From Bacteriovorax sp. Seq25_V (lineage in GTDB: Bacteria; Bdellovibrionota; Bacteriovoracia; Bacteriovoracales; Bacteriovoracaceae), in contig NZ_AUNI01000008.1 in assembly GCF_000447795.1 (NCBI RefSeq), positions 40,155-104,154 of the forward strand: DNA of 64,000 bases, read 5' to 3'. The position numbers were made by a program, and so were the translations under genes. Of this stretch, positions 36,161 to 43,864 are shown one piece after another (position 1 is the stretch's first letter; every line of letters starts with the position of its first letter). The notes under the pieces were generated by a model, which had not been told where the DNA came from, made no database searches, and was given only the letters and a program-made list of their open reading frames with translations.

Positions 36161-36874
36161 ATGAAAAGAATTACGATTTTACTTCTAGTAGTTTTCTTTG
36201 TTGCGCAAGCTGCTACTCATGCAAGCTCGTGTACAACGGTTAAGATATTAAAGGATAAGATTGAAAAGAGTATCTCTGACCGCGATACGCTTGAGGAAGC
36301 AATCTTTCTTAGTGACAAAATTAAAGAAGCCTCTAAATGGGCCGAGTGGTCCGATATTTCAAGGAAAGACCAAGAAAAAGGCGGAGATAAGATTTTATCA
36401 ATGGCCGAAGTTGAATCAATTTTTTCAGCTAAAGAAATCGATATTCTTCTATTAATGGATTTACTTAATGAAAACAAGAATGAAATTCATGGTGAGATGG
36501 GTGTAAATCTTGGCATGATTGGTGGTTCCCTAGCATTTTCTTTTGTGGGCTCAAGAGTTGTTAATAAACTTCTCGCTCATGGTTATAAAACAGGATTTAT
36601 GAAACATGCTCAGAAATTAATTATTGATGATCCAGAAAACAAAAAGAAGGCATCGAAGATTAAAAATCTTTCTCTCGCTCTTGCCGTTATCTCACCAGCG
36701 TATTTTGGTTATAAAGAGATTCAACTTTATTCGCTATTAAAAGATACGAAAGAAAAGTTAAATACGATGGCCGAAGTAAGTGCTGCTCTTCCGGAACTAA
36801 GTGTTCTTGAAGAAAGAATTGAAAATGATAAGATTAGATTAATGGAGATTGAATCTAATCTTACTTGTGATTAA
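36161..36874 (+). CDS. Exported or membrane protein, unknown function
   Basis: 237 residues from the ATG at 36161, with AAAGGG six bases upstream. Signal peptide (ITILLLVVFFVAQAATHA). Two later hydrophobic stretches (about 115-135 and 168-185) suggest membrane association, separated by a charged region. Helical throughout; Cys near both ends of the mature protein. It follows the 990-residue lipoprotein and ends 23 bp before the insertion sequence. No family was recognised. Confidence 0.68.
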   Translation: MKRITILLLVVFFVAQAATHASSCTTVKILKDKIEKSISDRDTLEEAIFLSDKIKEASKWAEWSDISRKDQEKGGDKILSMAEVESIFSAKEIDILLLMDLLNENKNEIHGEMGVNLGMIGGSLAFSFVGSRVVNKLLAHGYKTGFMKHAQKLIIDDPENKKKASKIKNLSLALAVISPAYFGYKEIQLYSLLKDTKEKLNTMAEVSAALPELSVLEERIENDKIRLMEIESNLTCD

Positions 36875-36887
36875 CGGGAGCAGTTTT
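36871..36887 (+). repeat. Decayed copy of the IS right terminus
   Basis: The 17 bases TTAACGGGAGCAGTTTT match the terminal 17 bases of the neighbouring element's right end (TTAACTGGAGCAGTTTA) at 15 positions and in the same orientation. They include the stop codon of the preceding gene. Either a scar of an older insertion or a target-site resemblance. Confidence 0.5.
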
Positions 36888-36896
36888 AAAATACTA
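36888..36896. repeat. Probable 9-bp target-site duplication, left copy
   Basis: AAAATACTA directly abuts the left inverted repeat. The bases directly after the right inverted repeat (37937-37945) are AAAATAGTA, 8 of 9 identical. Nine bases is the usual IS1 target duplication length. Confidence 0.6.
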
Positions 36897-37936
36897 TAAA
36901 CTGCTATAGAGAAATGGGGATCATTTATTTATTATAGAAGTCATTTTTTGAACTGAACCCAAAATACCGCCATAAATATCGGGAACTTATCTAACATGAA
37001 TCTTGGCATGATTTGCATCAATCATGTCATGATATACCGCTGCCCAAATTTAGACTGCCATTCAACTACTAAAAACAAACTTATTTCCAAAGATGGATTC
37101 TTTTTTCGGAGAAGTGATTCGAGAAAAATCCAACGTTTTGTCTGCAAAACTTGCGGAGGAAAGTTTTCTCGTGCAACTTTCGCTCTTGAAAAATATCAAA
37201 AGAAAAGACGCATTAATCGAAGACTATTTCTCGATCTGGCTACGAACAACTCCATGAGATCATGTGCGAGAAAATACAAGGTAAACTACAAAACTGTACA
37301 AAGTCGCATGGATTACTTCTCTAAAAAGGCAAAAAAGAACCAAAAGAAGTTTCTTAAGAAGTTAGAAAAATCTAAAGTACAAGTGATGCAATTTGATGAT
37401 TTGGTCACTAGTGAGCATACTAAAATGAAGCCGCTTTCGATTACTATAGCAGTCGACAAGAAACGTCGCTATATACTTGCAGCAAAGGTTTCAAGCATTC
37501 CTGCATTTGGACTACTCGCTGATAAATCACGAAAGAAATATGGATATCGAAAAAATGATCATGAAAGAGGATTAGAGAAAGTATTTGAAAAAATCAAAAA
37601 ACGTTGTCAATCAAGATGCAATAATTCAATCAGATGAACACCAAGCATATCCAAAGTTTGTGAGTAGGTATTTTTCTGAAGCTGAATATAAGAGATACAA
37701 AGGGGGACGAGGTTGTATCGCTGGACAAGGTGAACTAAAGAAGCTCAGATTCGATCCACTTTTTACATTGAATCATACGTGCGCCATGTTTAGGGCAAAT
37801 ATTAACAGACTAGCAAGAAGAACTTGGTGTACGACAAAGAGAGTCGACATGCTTCAGAAGCATGTCGATATTTTTATAAATTACTATAACTCGATTTATT
37901 TGAGAGATGCTGTCCCCATTTAACTGGAGCAGTTTA
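36897..37936 (+). mobile_element. IS1-like insertion sequence, 1040 bp
   Basis: Bounded by 24-bp imperfect inverted repeats: 36897-36920 and the complement of 37913-37936 match at 20 of 24 positions, sharing TAAACTGCT at the tip and AAATGGGGA inside. A near-perfect 9-bp target duplication flanks it. It encodes a zinc-ribbon DDE transposase in two frames, which stops within the right repeat. The 22 outermost bases of the right end reappear exactly at 63979-64000 in opposite orientation, so the element is present in at least two copies and has been mobile recently. It sits between an exported-protein gene and a convergent outer-membrane protein gene. Confidence 0.85.
36996..37923 (+). pseudogene. 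IS1-like transposase split by a frameshift
   Basis: Two overlapping frames. Frame 1 (36996-37637) gives an N-terminal zinc ribbon (CPNLDC and CKTC), a helix-turn-helix (about 70-105) and the first catalytic Asp region (VMQFDDLVT, then ITIAVDKK). Frame 2 continues to 37923 with SDEHQAYPKFV and the NHTCAMFRANINRLARRTWCT block. The join falls at AAAAAAC (37596-37602), the heptamer used for frameshifting in IS1. Here the second frame is +1 (or -2) relative to the first, not -1 as in IS1. So it is either a one-base mutation in the A run or slippage, and activity is uncertain. Confidence 0.78.
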
Positions 37937-38683
37937 AAAATAGTAATTAAACCCAACTCCTAGATAGCTGAACTTACTTGAAAGTTCATAGTTTTCATCG
38001 GGGTGGGCGCGCTTAAAATCTTTCGACTTTGTCCACGTTTGATCTTTGTAAGCAATAAATGCAAATGGTTTCACTTGCTTGCTATAATTGAACATCCAGC
38101 CTAGATAATACCATGATATGTAAATATCCTTACTACTGTAATTTAAAGGTATGTAGTAACTATTTTTAAAATAGATATTGTACTTGTGAGCGCCAGCGTC
38201 GAAGTGATGATAAGTTAAAATAAGCTCTGGCTTGAGAGTGAGTAAAGTTTTTGTCCAGTTGTTATGTGTTTTAAGGTTAACACTCCCAGTGAAAAGCTTT
38301 TCTTTAATTGAGATATCTCTTCTAAGCTTTAAAAATAGTGAAGATCCAAAATCGATGTTTTCACTGCTCTTCTTCCATGACCAGTTTCCAGTTGATGTAT
38401 TCTGTTGCCAGTCGTTATCATGGCGATGTCCGTAATTGAGATCGGCCTCAAAACCATATTGAACAAATCTACTAACATTTCTTCGAAGTGAAATGTTGGC
38501 ATTACCTTCATTTCTTTTATCTTCTTTTCGTAAATCAACAGTTGTTACTATTGAGTGTGTTTCATCAATAGTCTTAAAAAGTCTTGTAATAAAATATGGG
38601 TTTCCATCTTGTTTCTCATTTCCCTCTGGGAAGTGTGCTCCTATCGCGAGGTTACTCATAATCATTAGTAAGAATATCTTCAT
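37934..38683 (-). CDS. Outer-membrane beta-barrel-like protein, 3' end at IS boundary
   Basis: 249 residues with a signal peptide (about 1-15) and ribosome site AAAGGA. The mature part alternates polar and aromatic residues in strand-like segments and ends in VGFNYYF, the C-terminal Phe expected for barrel assembly. The last three codons lie in the target duplication and the TAA stop is the first three bases of the IS inverted repeat. The pre-insertion frame would have run eight more codons into the left flank. It overlaps the FecR-domain gene by 32 bp. Function unknown. Confidence 0.75.
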   Translation of the reverse strand: MKIFLLMIMSNLAIGAHFPEGNEKQDGNPYFITRLFKTIDETHSIVTTVDLRKEDKRNEGNANISLRRNVSRFVQYGFEADLNYGHRHDNDWQQNTSTGNWSWKKSSENIDFGSSLFLKLRRDISIKEKLFTGSVNLKTHNNWTKTLLTLKPELILTYHHFDAGAHKYNIYFKNSYYIPLNYSSKDIYISWYYLGWMFNYSKQVKPFAFIAYKDQTWTKSKDFKRAHPDENYELSSKFSYLGVGFNYYF

Positions 38684-39314
38684 ACGCGTCCTTTATATCT
38701 AATTTATTCTCTAGACCTTCTTCTCCCTCAAATTTCCAATTGAGGCCTTTAGTCCATGGTAGAAATCTTGGGGCCGTGAGTGCTGCATTAGAAGAAATTT
38801 TAAGTCCTTCCCCTGCGTTAACAGTTTTTGTTTGTCTGGTTGAAAGGCTTGTCGAATCAACGACACCTTCTCTTACACACATCCAGGTATCTGTATTGCC
38901 GTCTATTTCATTTACAGCGACAAAGAATGTCGTTCCCCGTACAGCAAGTGAAGCTGTTCTCGTTGTGACCTTAAGTTTTGTCGGGTGATCAATTATTTTA
39001 CGTTTAACAAGGTTAAAAAATGAACTTCCTTTTTTAAGACTTATTGTTGTTGGAGATAAGTTGTCCAGTAAACTCTCAATTGAGATGACCGAGTTCGAAT
39101 TTAATTTAATTGTTGTTCCATCTTCAAATTTTATAACGACAAGAGAATTTTCCTTTGTTGTTAGCGTAGTTGCAGATTTAACTTCGCTTCCTTTTTTAAG
39201 GACGGTTTCCTTGTTTTTATGAATAGCGGTAGCTTCACCTTTGACAAAGAGAACCACGCCATCTGCAGCCAGTAGAGTTGAGCTTAATAGAAGAGCAATT
39301 ATTAAACGAATCAT
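38652..39314 (-). CDS. FecR-domain exported protein
   Basis: 220 residues, signal peptide about 1-17. A FecR domain spans about 18-140: VKGEATAIHKNKETVLKKGSEVKSA, then FEDGTTIKLNSNSVISIE and TRTASLAVRGTTFFVAV. Free-standing periplasmic FecR-domain proteins of this type occur beside outer-membrane proteins and are not tied to iron-siderophore sigma systems. Overlap with the barrel gene suggests a shared function in the envelope. Confidence 0.85.
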   Translation of the reverse strand: MIRLIIALLLSSTLLAADGVVLFVKGEATAIHKNKETVLKKGSEVKSATTLTTKENSLVVIKFEDGTTIKLNSNSVISIESLLDNLSPTTISLKKGSSFFNLVKRKIIDHPTKLKVTTRTASLAVRGTTFFVAVNEIDGNTDTWMCVREGVVDSTSLSTRQTKTVNAGEGLKISSNAALTAPRFLPWTKGLNWKFEGEEGLENKLDIKDAYEDILTNDYE

Positions 39315-39359
39315 AAGATTCTCCTGTTTTTTATATTGAGTCTAATTCTGTTTTGATGT

Positions 39360-41495
39360 TTAGACAAATTCTGTTTTTCGATACGATCCATCGAGCCAGT
39401 TTTGAAGATCAGATTTATAAAATTTAGAAAAAATATTGTCATTCAAGCCGCCTGGAAGAACAGTGAATGCATAATTTTCATTCATCGTTGTCACCATCTT
39501 CCAGCTAGGGAGAAACGAAGAAGCCCGACCTTTTGTTCGGTAGACAGCACCCTGTGAAACAGTTGCACGGTTGCCCTTTACTGGCACATTACGTATATCT
39601 CGACTGATAAACGCAGGTAACTTTCCATCGAATAGGATAAAATTCATATCAATTTTGTTGGCCTCTCCCCAAATCTGTGAATCTTTTTTAACTTTTAAAG
39701 CATCGATTACATACTGTGCAGCTGATTTTGAATTAAACCATAAATTGTACTCAGGTTCGCAGATTTCTGAAAGAAAAAGCCTATCAAATAGACCATAGAA
39801 ATCAGTAACAATACAAGTTTCACTTAGCGTATAGTGGCACTCTTTAAGGTTCAATAAGTGATCACTAATAAAGTTTTCAAGTAGCTTTTTATAAAAAACT
39901 TCAAAGTCTGTGGCCGCTTCTGAATTGATATTATAATCACAGTCAAAGTCTTTTAGGTGTGAGCTAGAGAACTCTTTATTGTATCTTTTCAAAAAGTGCT
40001 CTGCCTGAATCGAGTAGGTTGATGCCTGGAGTTTCTTCATGAAATCTTCTGTCCAGGTTTTCTTAGAAAGCTCTCTGTTAATGTAGTCTATGCGATAATC
40101 TGCCATAGGAGCGTTTATTACACAGGCGAAGTTTTCGTCGTTGAGGTTGTTGTTGGCCGTAACAAGAAATCCTTCTTCTGGGTTCTTGTCACGTCTTAGT
40201 TGGTTTCCTGGTATAAATCCTTGCCATTGATTTTCTTTTCTAAATCCGAGTAGGGGGAGGAGACCACGGTCTTTACGATTTGGAGCGAGACCTGATTGTT
40301 GATAAATAATGTTTCCTTTAGTGTCACTCAATAGCCAATTACAACTAATACAAACTTCAGCGAGAGAGTCTGCTAACTGGTCAATATGGTTTGTCGTGAA
40401 TATATCTGTTAGGGCCTTGAACGTTTTTGAGGCACCGTCTTTTTGACATGTCCAGGCCATTGATAAATGGAGTCCGTCACTTATTACTTCTGAAGACGGA
40501 TCATATTCAATGACACCATTTCTCGTTTCAAGAACTCTAATTTTTTCATCATGATGCTTTTTTCTTTTAATAATTTCTTTTCTTTTGAATAACTCGATAA
40601 ATTCTTCTTCGTTTCTATAGGACTCACTTCTAATCTCTTCGATAAAGTAGTCAATAGTGTCCATAAAACCATATGTAAATGAGAAAGCTAAATCCTGACT
40701 TCTTCCCATTACTATCCCTGGTATTCCTGGCATTGAAATGCCAAAGAGATAACTGTCTTTGAGTTTTAATTGCATTTCATACCATACACTTGGAAGTCTG
40801 TTGCATTCAAGGTGAGGGTCACATGAGTGTAGAGTTGTACCTTCTGTACTGACCACCCAATTATTTGATGCTTGTACTTTTGGAATCAATCTTAGGAGGT
40901 CTTTCGCAGACGGAATTATATTTTGATAAATCTTAGTCTTTTTTAATATGGCCACAAGTTCTGATGAAATCTTTTCTTGTCCATTCATAAGGGATTCGAC
41001 TTTTTCTTTAGGTACGCCTTTTTGAAGAAGCTCTATAAAGAACTTTTCGAGATCTTGTTGGCCTTGGGCCAATCCTAAATAGCTCATTGCCTTGACCGTC
41101 ATGATACAGTCTTTTATCTCCCAAGGGCGATATGAAATACCAAGAGCTTTGAGTACGAGTGGAATTTTTTTGGAAATAACGGAGTTAACTCCATCACAAT
41201 AAGATTGTAAGTAATTACTTGTATCTTGGTCTAGAGTTTGAACTTCAAGTTTGGAGTAATGATCTAATCCTAATGTTCGCATGAATTTATCGATGGCCAG
41301 TCCATCTTCATCATCATTCAAAAGTTCACAGATACGCCCACTGGCAATGATGCGAAGAAGTTCCATTTGAATAAAGCGATCAGTAGCGTGGTAATGGCCC
41401 TGCCAGTAAAAGACCTCTCCAAGGTCGTTTGTGTCAAACTCAAGAACACGTGTGACACCATTTAGAACTTCTGTTTTATTTGTTTTTTGATTCAT
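39360..41495 (-). CDS. Penicillin acylase-family Ntn hydrolase without signal peptide
   Basis: 711 residues from the ATG at 41495; an upstream in-frame TTG would overlap the acyltransferase gene further. Penicillin-acylase features: the alpha-chain opening with YWQGHYHATDRFIQMELLRI, and the autoprocessing site QASNNWVVS. Ser210 is the predicted N-terminal nucleophile of the beta chain, followed by HSCDPHL and PGIPGIVMGRS. Known members are periplasmic amidases for beta-lactams or acyl-homoserine lactones. This one has no visible export signal, so it may be cytoplasmic. It lies 7 bp after a PlsC-type gene, pointing to a fatty-acyl substrate. Confidence 0.85.
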   Translation of the reverse strand: MNQKTNKTEVLNGVTRVLEFDTNDLGEVFYWQGHYHATDRFIQMELLRIIASGRICELLNDDEDGLAIDKFMRTLGLDHYSKLEVQTLDQDTSNYLQSYCDGVNSVISKKIPLVLKALGISYRPWEIKDCIMTVKAMSYLGLAQGQQDLEKFFIELLQKGVPKEKVESLMNGQEKISSELVAILKKTKIYQNIIPSAKDLLRLIPKVQASNNWVVSTEGTTLHSCDPHLECNRLPSVWYEMQLKLKDSYLFGISMPGIPGIVMGRSQDLAFSFTYGFMDTIDYFIEEIRSESYRNEEEFIELFKRKEIIKRKKHHDEKIRVLETRNGVIEYDPSSEVISDGLHLSMAWTCQKDGASKTFKALTDIFTTNHIDQLADSLAEVCISCNWLLSDTKGNIIYQQSGLAPNRKDRGLLPLLGFRKENQWQGFIPGNQLRRDKNPEEGFLVTANNNLNDENFACVINAPMADYRIDYINRELSKKTWTEDFMKKLQASTYSIQAEHFLKRYNKEFSSSHLKDFDCDYNINSEAATDFEVFYKKLLENFISDHLLNLKECHYTLSETCIVTDFYGLFDRLFLSEICEPEYNLWFNSKSAAQYVIDALKVKKDSQIWGEANKIDMNFILFDGKLPAFISRDIRNVPVKGNRATVSQGAVYRTKGRASSFLPSWKMVTTMNENYAFTVLPGGLNDNIFSKFYKSDLQNWLDGSYRKTEFV

Positions 41496-41502
41496 ATATT
41501 TC

Positions 41503-42219
41503 TCAGTATGATTGATCAAGTCTTAGTACTTCATCAGAAATTAATTGGTGCGCTTTATCCTTTAGCTCGTTTAGGCTATCCAGCGTATGGCCATCAGAAT
41601 TGATTGGTTCTAAGACACTTAGTTTTACCGTCCCTGAGTTCCAACGAGTTAGATCTACCCACTTGTCAAAACTAGAGACAGCAATTGGGAGTATTTCAAA
41701 CTTACCTTTGATCGCGGTGACAAAGGCTCCTTTTTTAAAAGGTAATACACCACGACCCTTTGATCTTGTTCCTTCTGGCATGATCCAGATATTGCAATTG
41801 TATTTCTTTATTGTTTCGACAACCTTGTCCATGACGTTCCATGCTTTTTTGCGATTGCCTCTGTCAATAAGGATATTCCCTGAAAGCCAGTACATTAGGC
41901 CAAAGAATGGAATATAGAGAAGACTCTTCTTACCAACAGAGACTGTCTTACGTGGACAGATTACTCCAACATAGAACATGTCATAGTTTGATTGGTGATT
42001 AGAAATAATAACTGAACCCTTAGTATTTTCAAGGCGCTCTTTTCCTTCAATTTCTACTTTGAGGCCAAGAATGAATTTACCGATGTAACCAAAAATTCTT
42101 GCGATAACAAAGGTGTTTCCTGGGTGTGCAGGCCTGAAGATACAAATAATCGCCCATAGAGTCGCAAAGATTGCAATGAGTAAGGCGGTAATTGCGAGTC
42201 TTATATATTTTAAAATCAT
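41503..42219 (-). CDS. 1-acyl-sn-glycerol-3-phosphate acyltransferase (PlsC family)
   Basis: 238 residues. An N-terminal membrane helix (about 5-30) precedes the acyltransferase motifs NHQSNYD (HX4D), GNILIDRGNR and MPEGTRSKGRG. Makes phosphatidic acid from lysophosphatidate, or acylates a related lipid. The 7-bp spacing to the penicillin-acylase-like gene suggests an operon. It is unclear whether this is the housekeeping PlsC. Confidence 0.92.
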   Translation of the reverse strand: MILKYIRLAITALLIAIFATLWAIICIFRPAHPGNTFVIARIFGYIGKFILGLKVEIEGKERLENTKGSVIISNHQSNYDMFYVGVICPRKTVSVGKKSLLYIPFFGLMYWLSGNILIDRGNRKKAWNVMDKVVETIKKYNCNIWIMPEGTRSKGRGVLPFKKGAFVTAIKGKFEILPIAVSSFDKWVDLTRWNSGTVKLSVLEPINSDGHTLDSLNELKDKAHQLISDEVLRLDQSY

Positions 42220-42237
42220 TTATTCCTCTTCTTTTAA

Positions 42238-43293
42238 TTAAAACTTATGTGTGAAGCTTGCCATGAGAATATAGATATCATCTTGGTAGAGTGAGGCCTT
42301 CTTAGGCTTGGCAGAAACGTAATTTAGTTCGAACTTGTCGGCCCCAAAATATTTTGTATAGGCGTAGTGTTGACCTTGTCTATTCGTCGCTCCATAGTAT
42401 GGAGAAACGAGTGTTGAAACAATGACGTCACCATCAACATCGAAGTTTTCAAATTTTAGTTCATGAACTTCTTTAATTTTTAACTTAGTCCCTGCTAAGA
42501 GAGCAGAGTCATTAGTATTAGAGTTTTCCATGTACTGACCGTAGAAAGTGAGTCCTGAAAAGACTTGTTTAAATCCTACTGCCGCGCTGAGATTATGACC
42601 CTCATATTTAAAGTTAAATTTCGAGGCCTCTTCATTACCATTCACTGTGTTGCCGATATAACGCGCCTTGTTTGCAATTGCAGAGTTAAGGTCTCTGATG
42701 ACGTAGTAGTCGTACTTAAGGTGAAAGAGAAGTGACTTATTGTTGTAATTAAGCTCTATTCCACTTAGGTAGTAATTAGCTGACTTCTCTGTTAATCTTC
42801 CTGTTCTATAGACAGTAGAATTACTACTGATTACTTTTTGGTTACCGTTAAACTGTAGCTCAAAATTTTCAAAGTCGATTACTTTAACAACTTCTTGAAG
42901 TCCAAGTGAAGGTGAATAAATAAAGAGTGGAGAATAAGTATTATCGAGTCTTGTTATACCTGCTCGAACTCGAAGCCAGAAGATCGGCCTGTATTGATAG
43001 TAAGCCTCTTCTATTCCAAATGTCGAAGCCTTGCTATAACTGTCATTGTTTAATGAACTATGTGATCCTTCTTCGAAAAAAATATTCATCTTGCCGTAGT
43101 AAGAAGAGGTTTCATCTATTTCACCTTTTGCATATACACCTAATCTCATTCCACCCTTAAGTGAACTTACTTGAGTTGACTCAACGTTTAGGGTGTAGAT
43201 AGACGTATCAAACTTTGGAGTTGGAAGTGAGGCCGCGAACAGGGGCGTAGCTGATAAAAAAGCTAGAGAAATCGCTTTAAATGAAAAGTTCAT
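42238..43293 (-). CDS. Outer-membrane beta-barrel (porin-like) protein
   Basis: 351 residues with a signal peptide (cleavage after PLFAA, about residue 21). Amphipathic strand pattern throughout (for example LRLGVYAKGEIDE-like and FKYEGHNLSAAVGF) and a final Phe (ILMASFTHKF), as in outer-membrane barrels. No Cys in the mature part. Resembles unclassified porin-like proteins of Deltaproteobacteria-type organisms; substrate unknown. Monocistronic or first gene of the plsC operon, 18 bp upstream of it. Confidence 0.75.
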   Translation of the reverse strand: MNFSFKAISLAFLSATPLFAASLPTPKFDTSIYTLNVESTQVSSLKGGMRLGVYAKGEIDETSSYYGKMNIFFEEGSHSSLNNDSYSKASTFGIEEAYYQYRPIFWLRVRAGITRLDNTYSPLFIYSPSLGLQEVVKVIDFENFELQFNGNQKVISSNSTVYRTGRLTEKSANYYLSGIELNYNNKSLLFHLKYDYYVIRDLNSAIANKARYIGNTVNGNEEASKFNFKYEGHNLSAAVGFKQVFSGLTFYGQYMENSNTNDSALLAGTKLKIKEVHELKFENFDVDGDVIVSTLVSPYYGATNRQGQHYAYTKYFGADKFELNYVSAKPKKASLYQDDIYILMASFTHKF

Positions 43294-43417
43294 ATAATTC
43301 CTAAATTATTGATTTATAAGTATATTTTAATGAAAATTCACCAAGTGTTAATCTTTTTTTTACTTTCTTACGATAAGTTTACTGTTTTACTAAACTTTTC
43401 CTAAGGAAGTGTTATTT

Positions 43418-43852
43418 ATGGTTGTAGATAAAGAATTGATTGACGATTTTTGCTCTGAAGTCACAGTCATTAAACGTGAGTTAGCCGGTTATATCGCTAA
43501 TATGATGAAACCAAAAATAGAACAGATCGATCCTTCTTACTTTGCTAAGTATGGTAACGCGATAGATCGTATCTATGGAACAGCTGCAACCCTTGGTTAC
43601 ACAGATATTGCTAGTTATTGTCTTGCGATGAAAGAGGTAACTTATATGGCATCACAATCGAATAGCGCCCTTGGTCATAAAAAGACAATCAAGATGATGA
43701 TTGAATCCATTGCACTTTTAGAGGAGCTGATCACAGCTATTTATGATCAAAGTAAAATGAAGCTTTACAAGAATAAAATAATAATGGAAGTCAAACGCGT
43801 TGAGCGTATGAATCGTCAAGAATTTTACTCTATTACTAAAAAAAGCTGCTAA
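43418..43852 (+). CDS. Hpt-fold protein lacking the phospho-accepting His
   Basis: 144 residues from the ATG at 43418, preceded by TAAGGAAG. The segment IDRIYGTAATLGYTDIASYC aligns with the Hpt consensus AHxLKGSAATLG...A..C, but the phosphorylated His is Asp50 and the conserved Lys is Tyr53. The rest is helical and rich in Met, Ile and Lys, fitting a four-helix bundle. It may be a non-phosphorylatable Hpt domain acting as a scaffold or anti-phosphorelay protein, or a CheZ/Hpt-like divergent family. It lies 12 bp before the next lipoprotein gene. Confidence 0.65.
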   Translation: MVVDKELIDDFCSEVTVIKRELAGYIANMMKPKIEQIDPSYFAKYGNAIDRIYGTAATLGYTDIASYCLAMKEVTYMASQSNSALGHKKTIKMMIESIALLEELITAIYDQSKMKLYKNKIIMEVKRVERMNRQEFYSITKKSC

Positions 43853-43864
43853 TAAGAGGTTATA

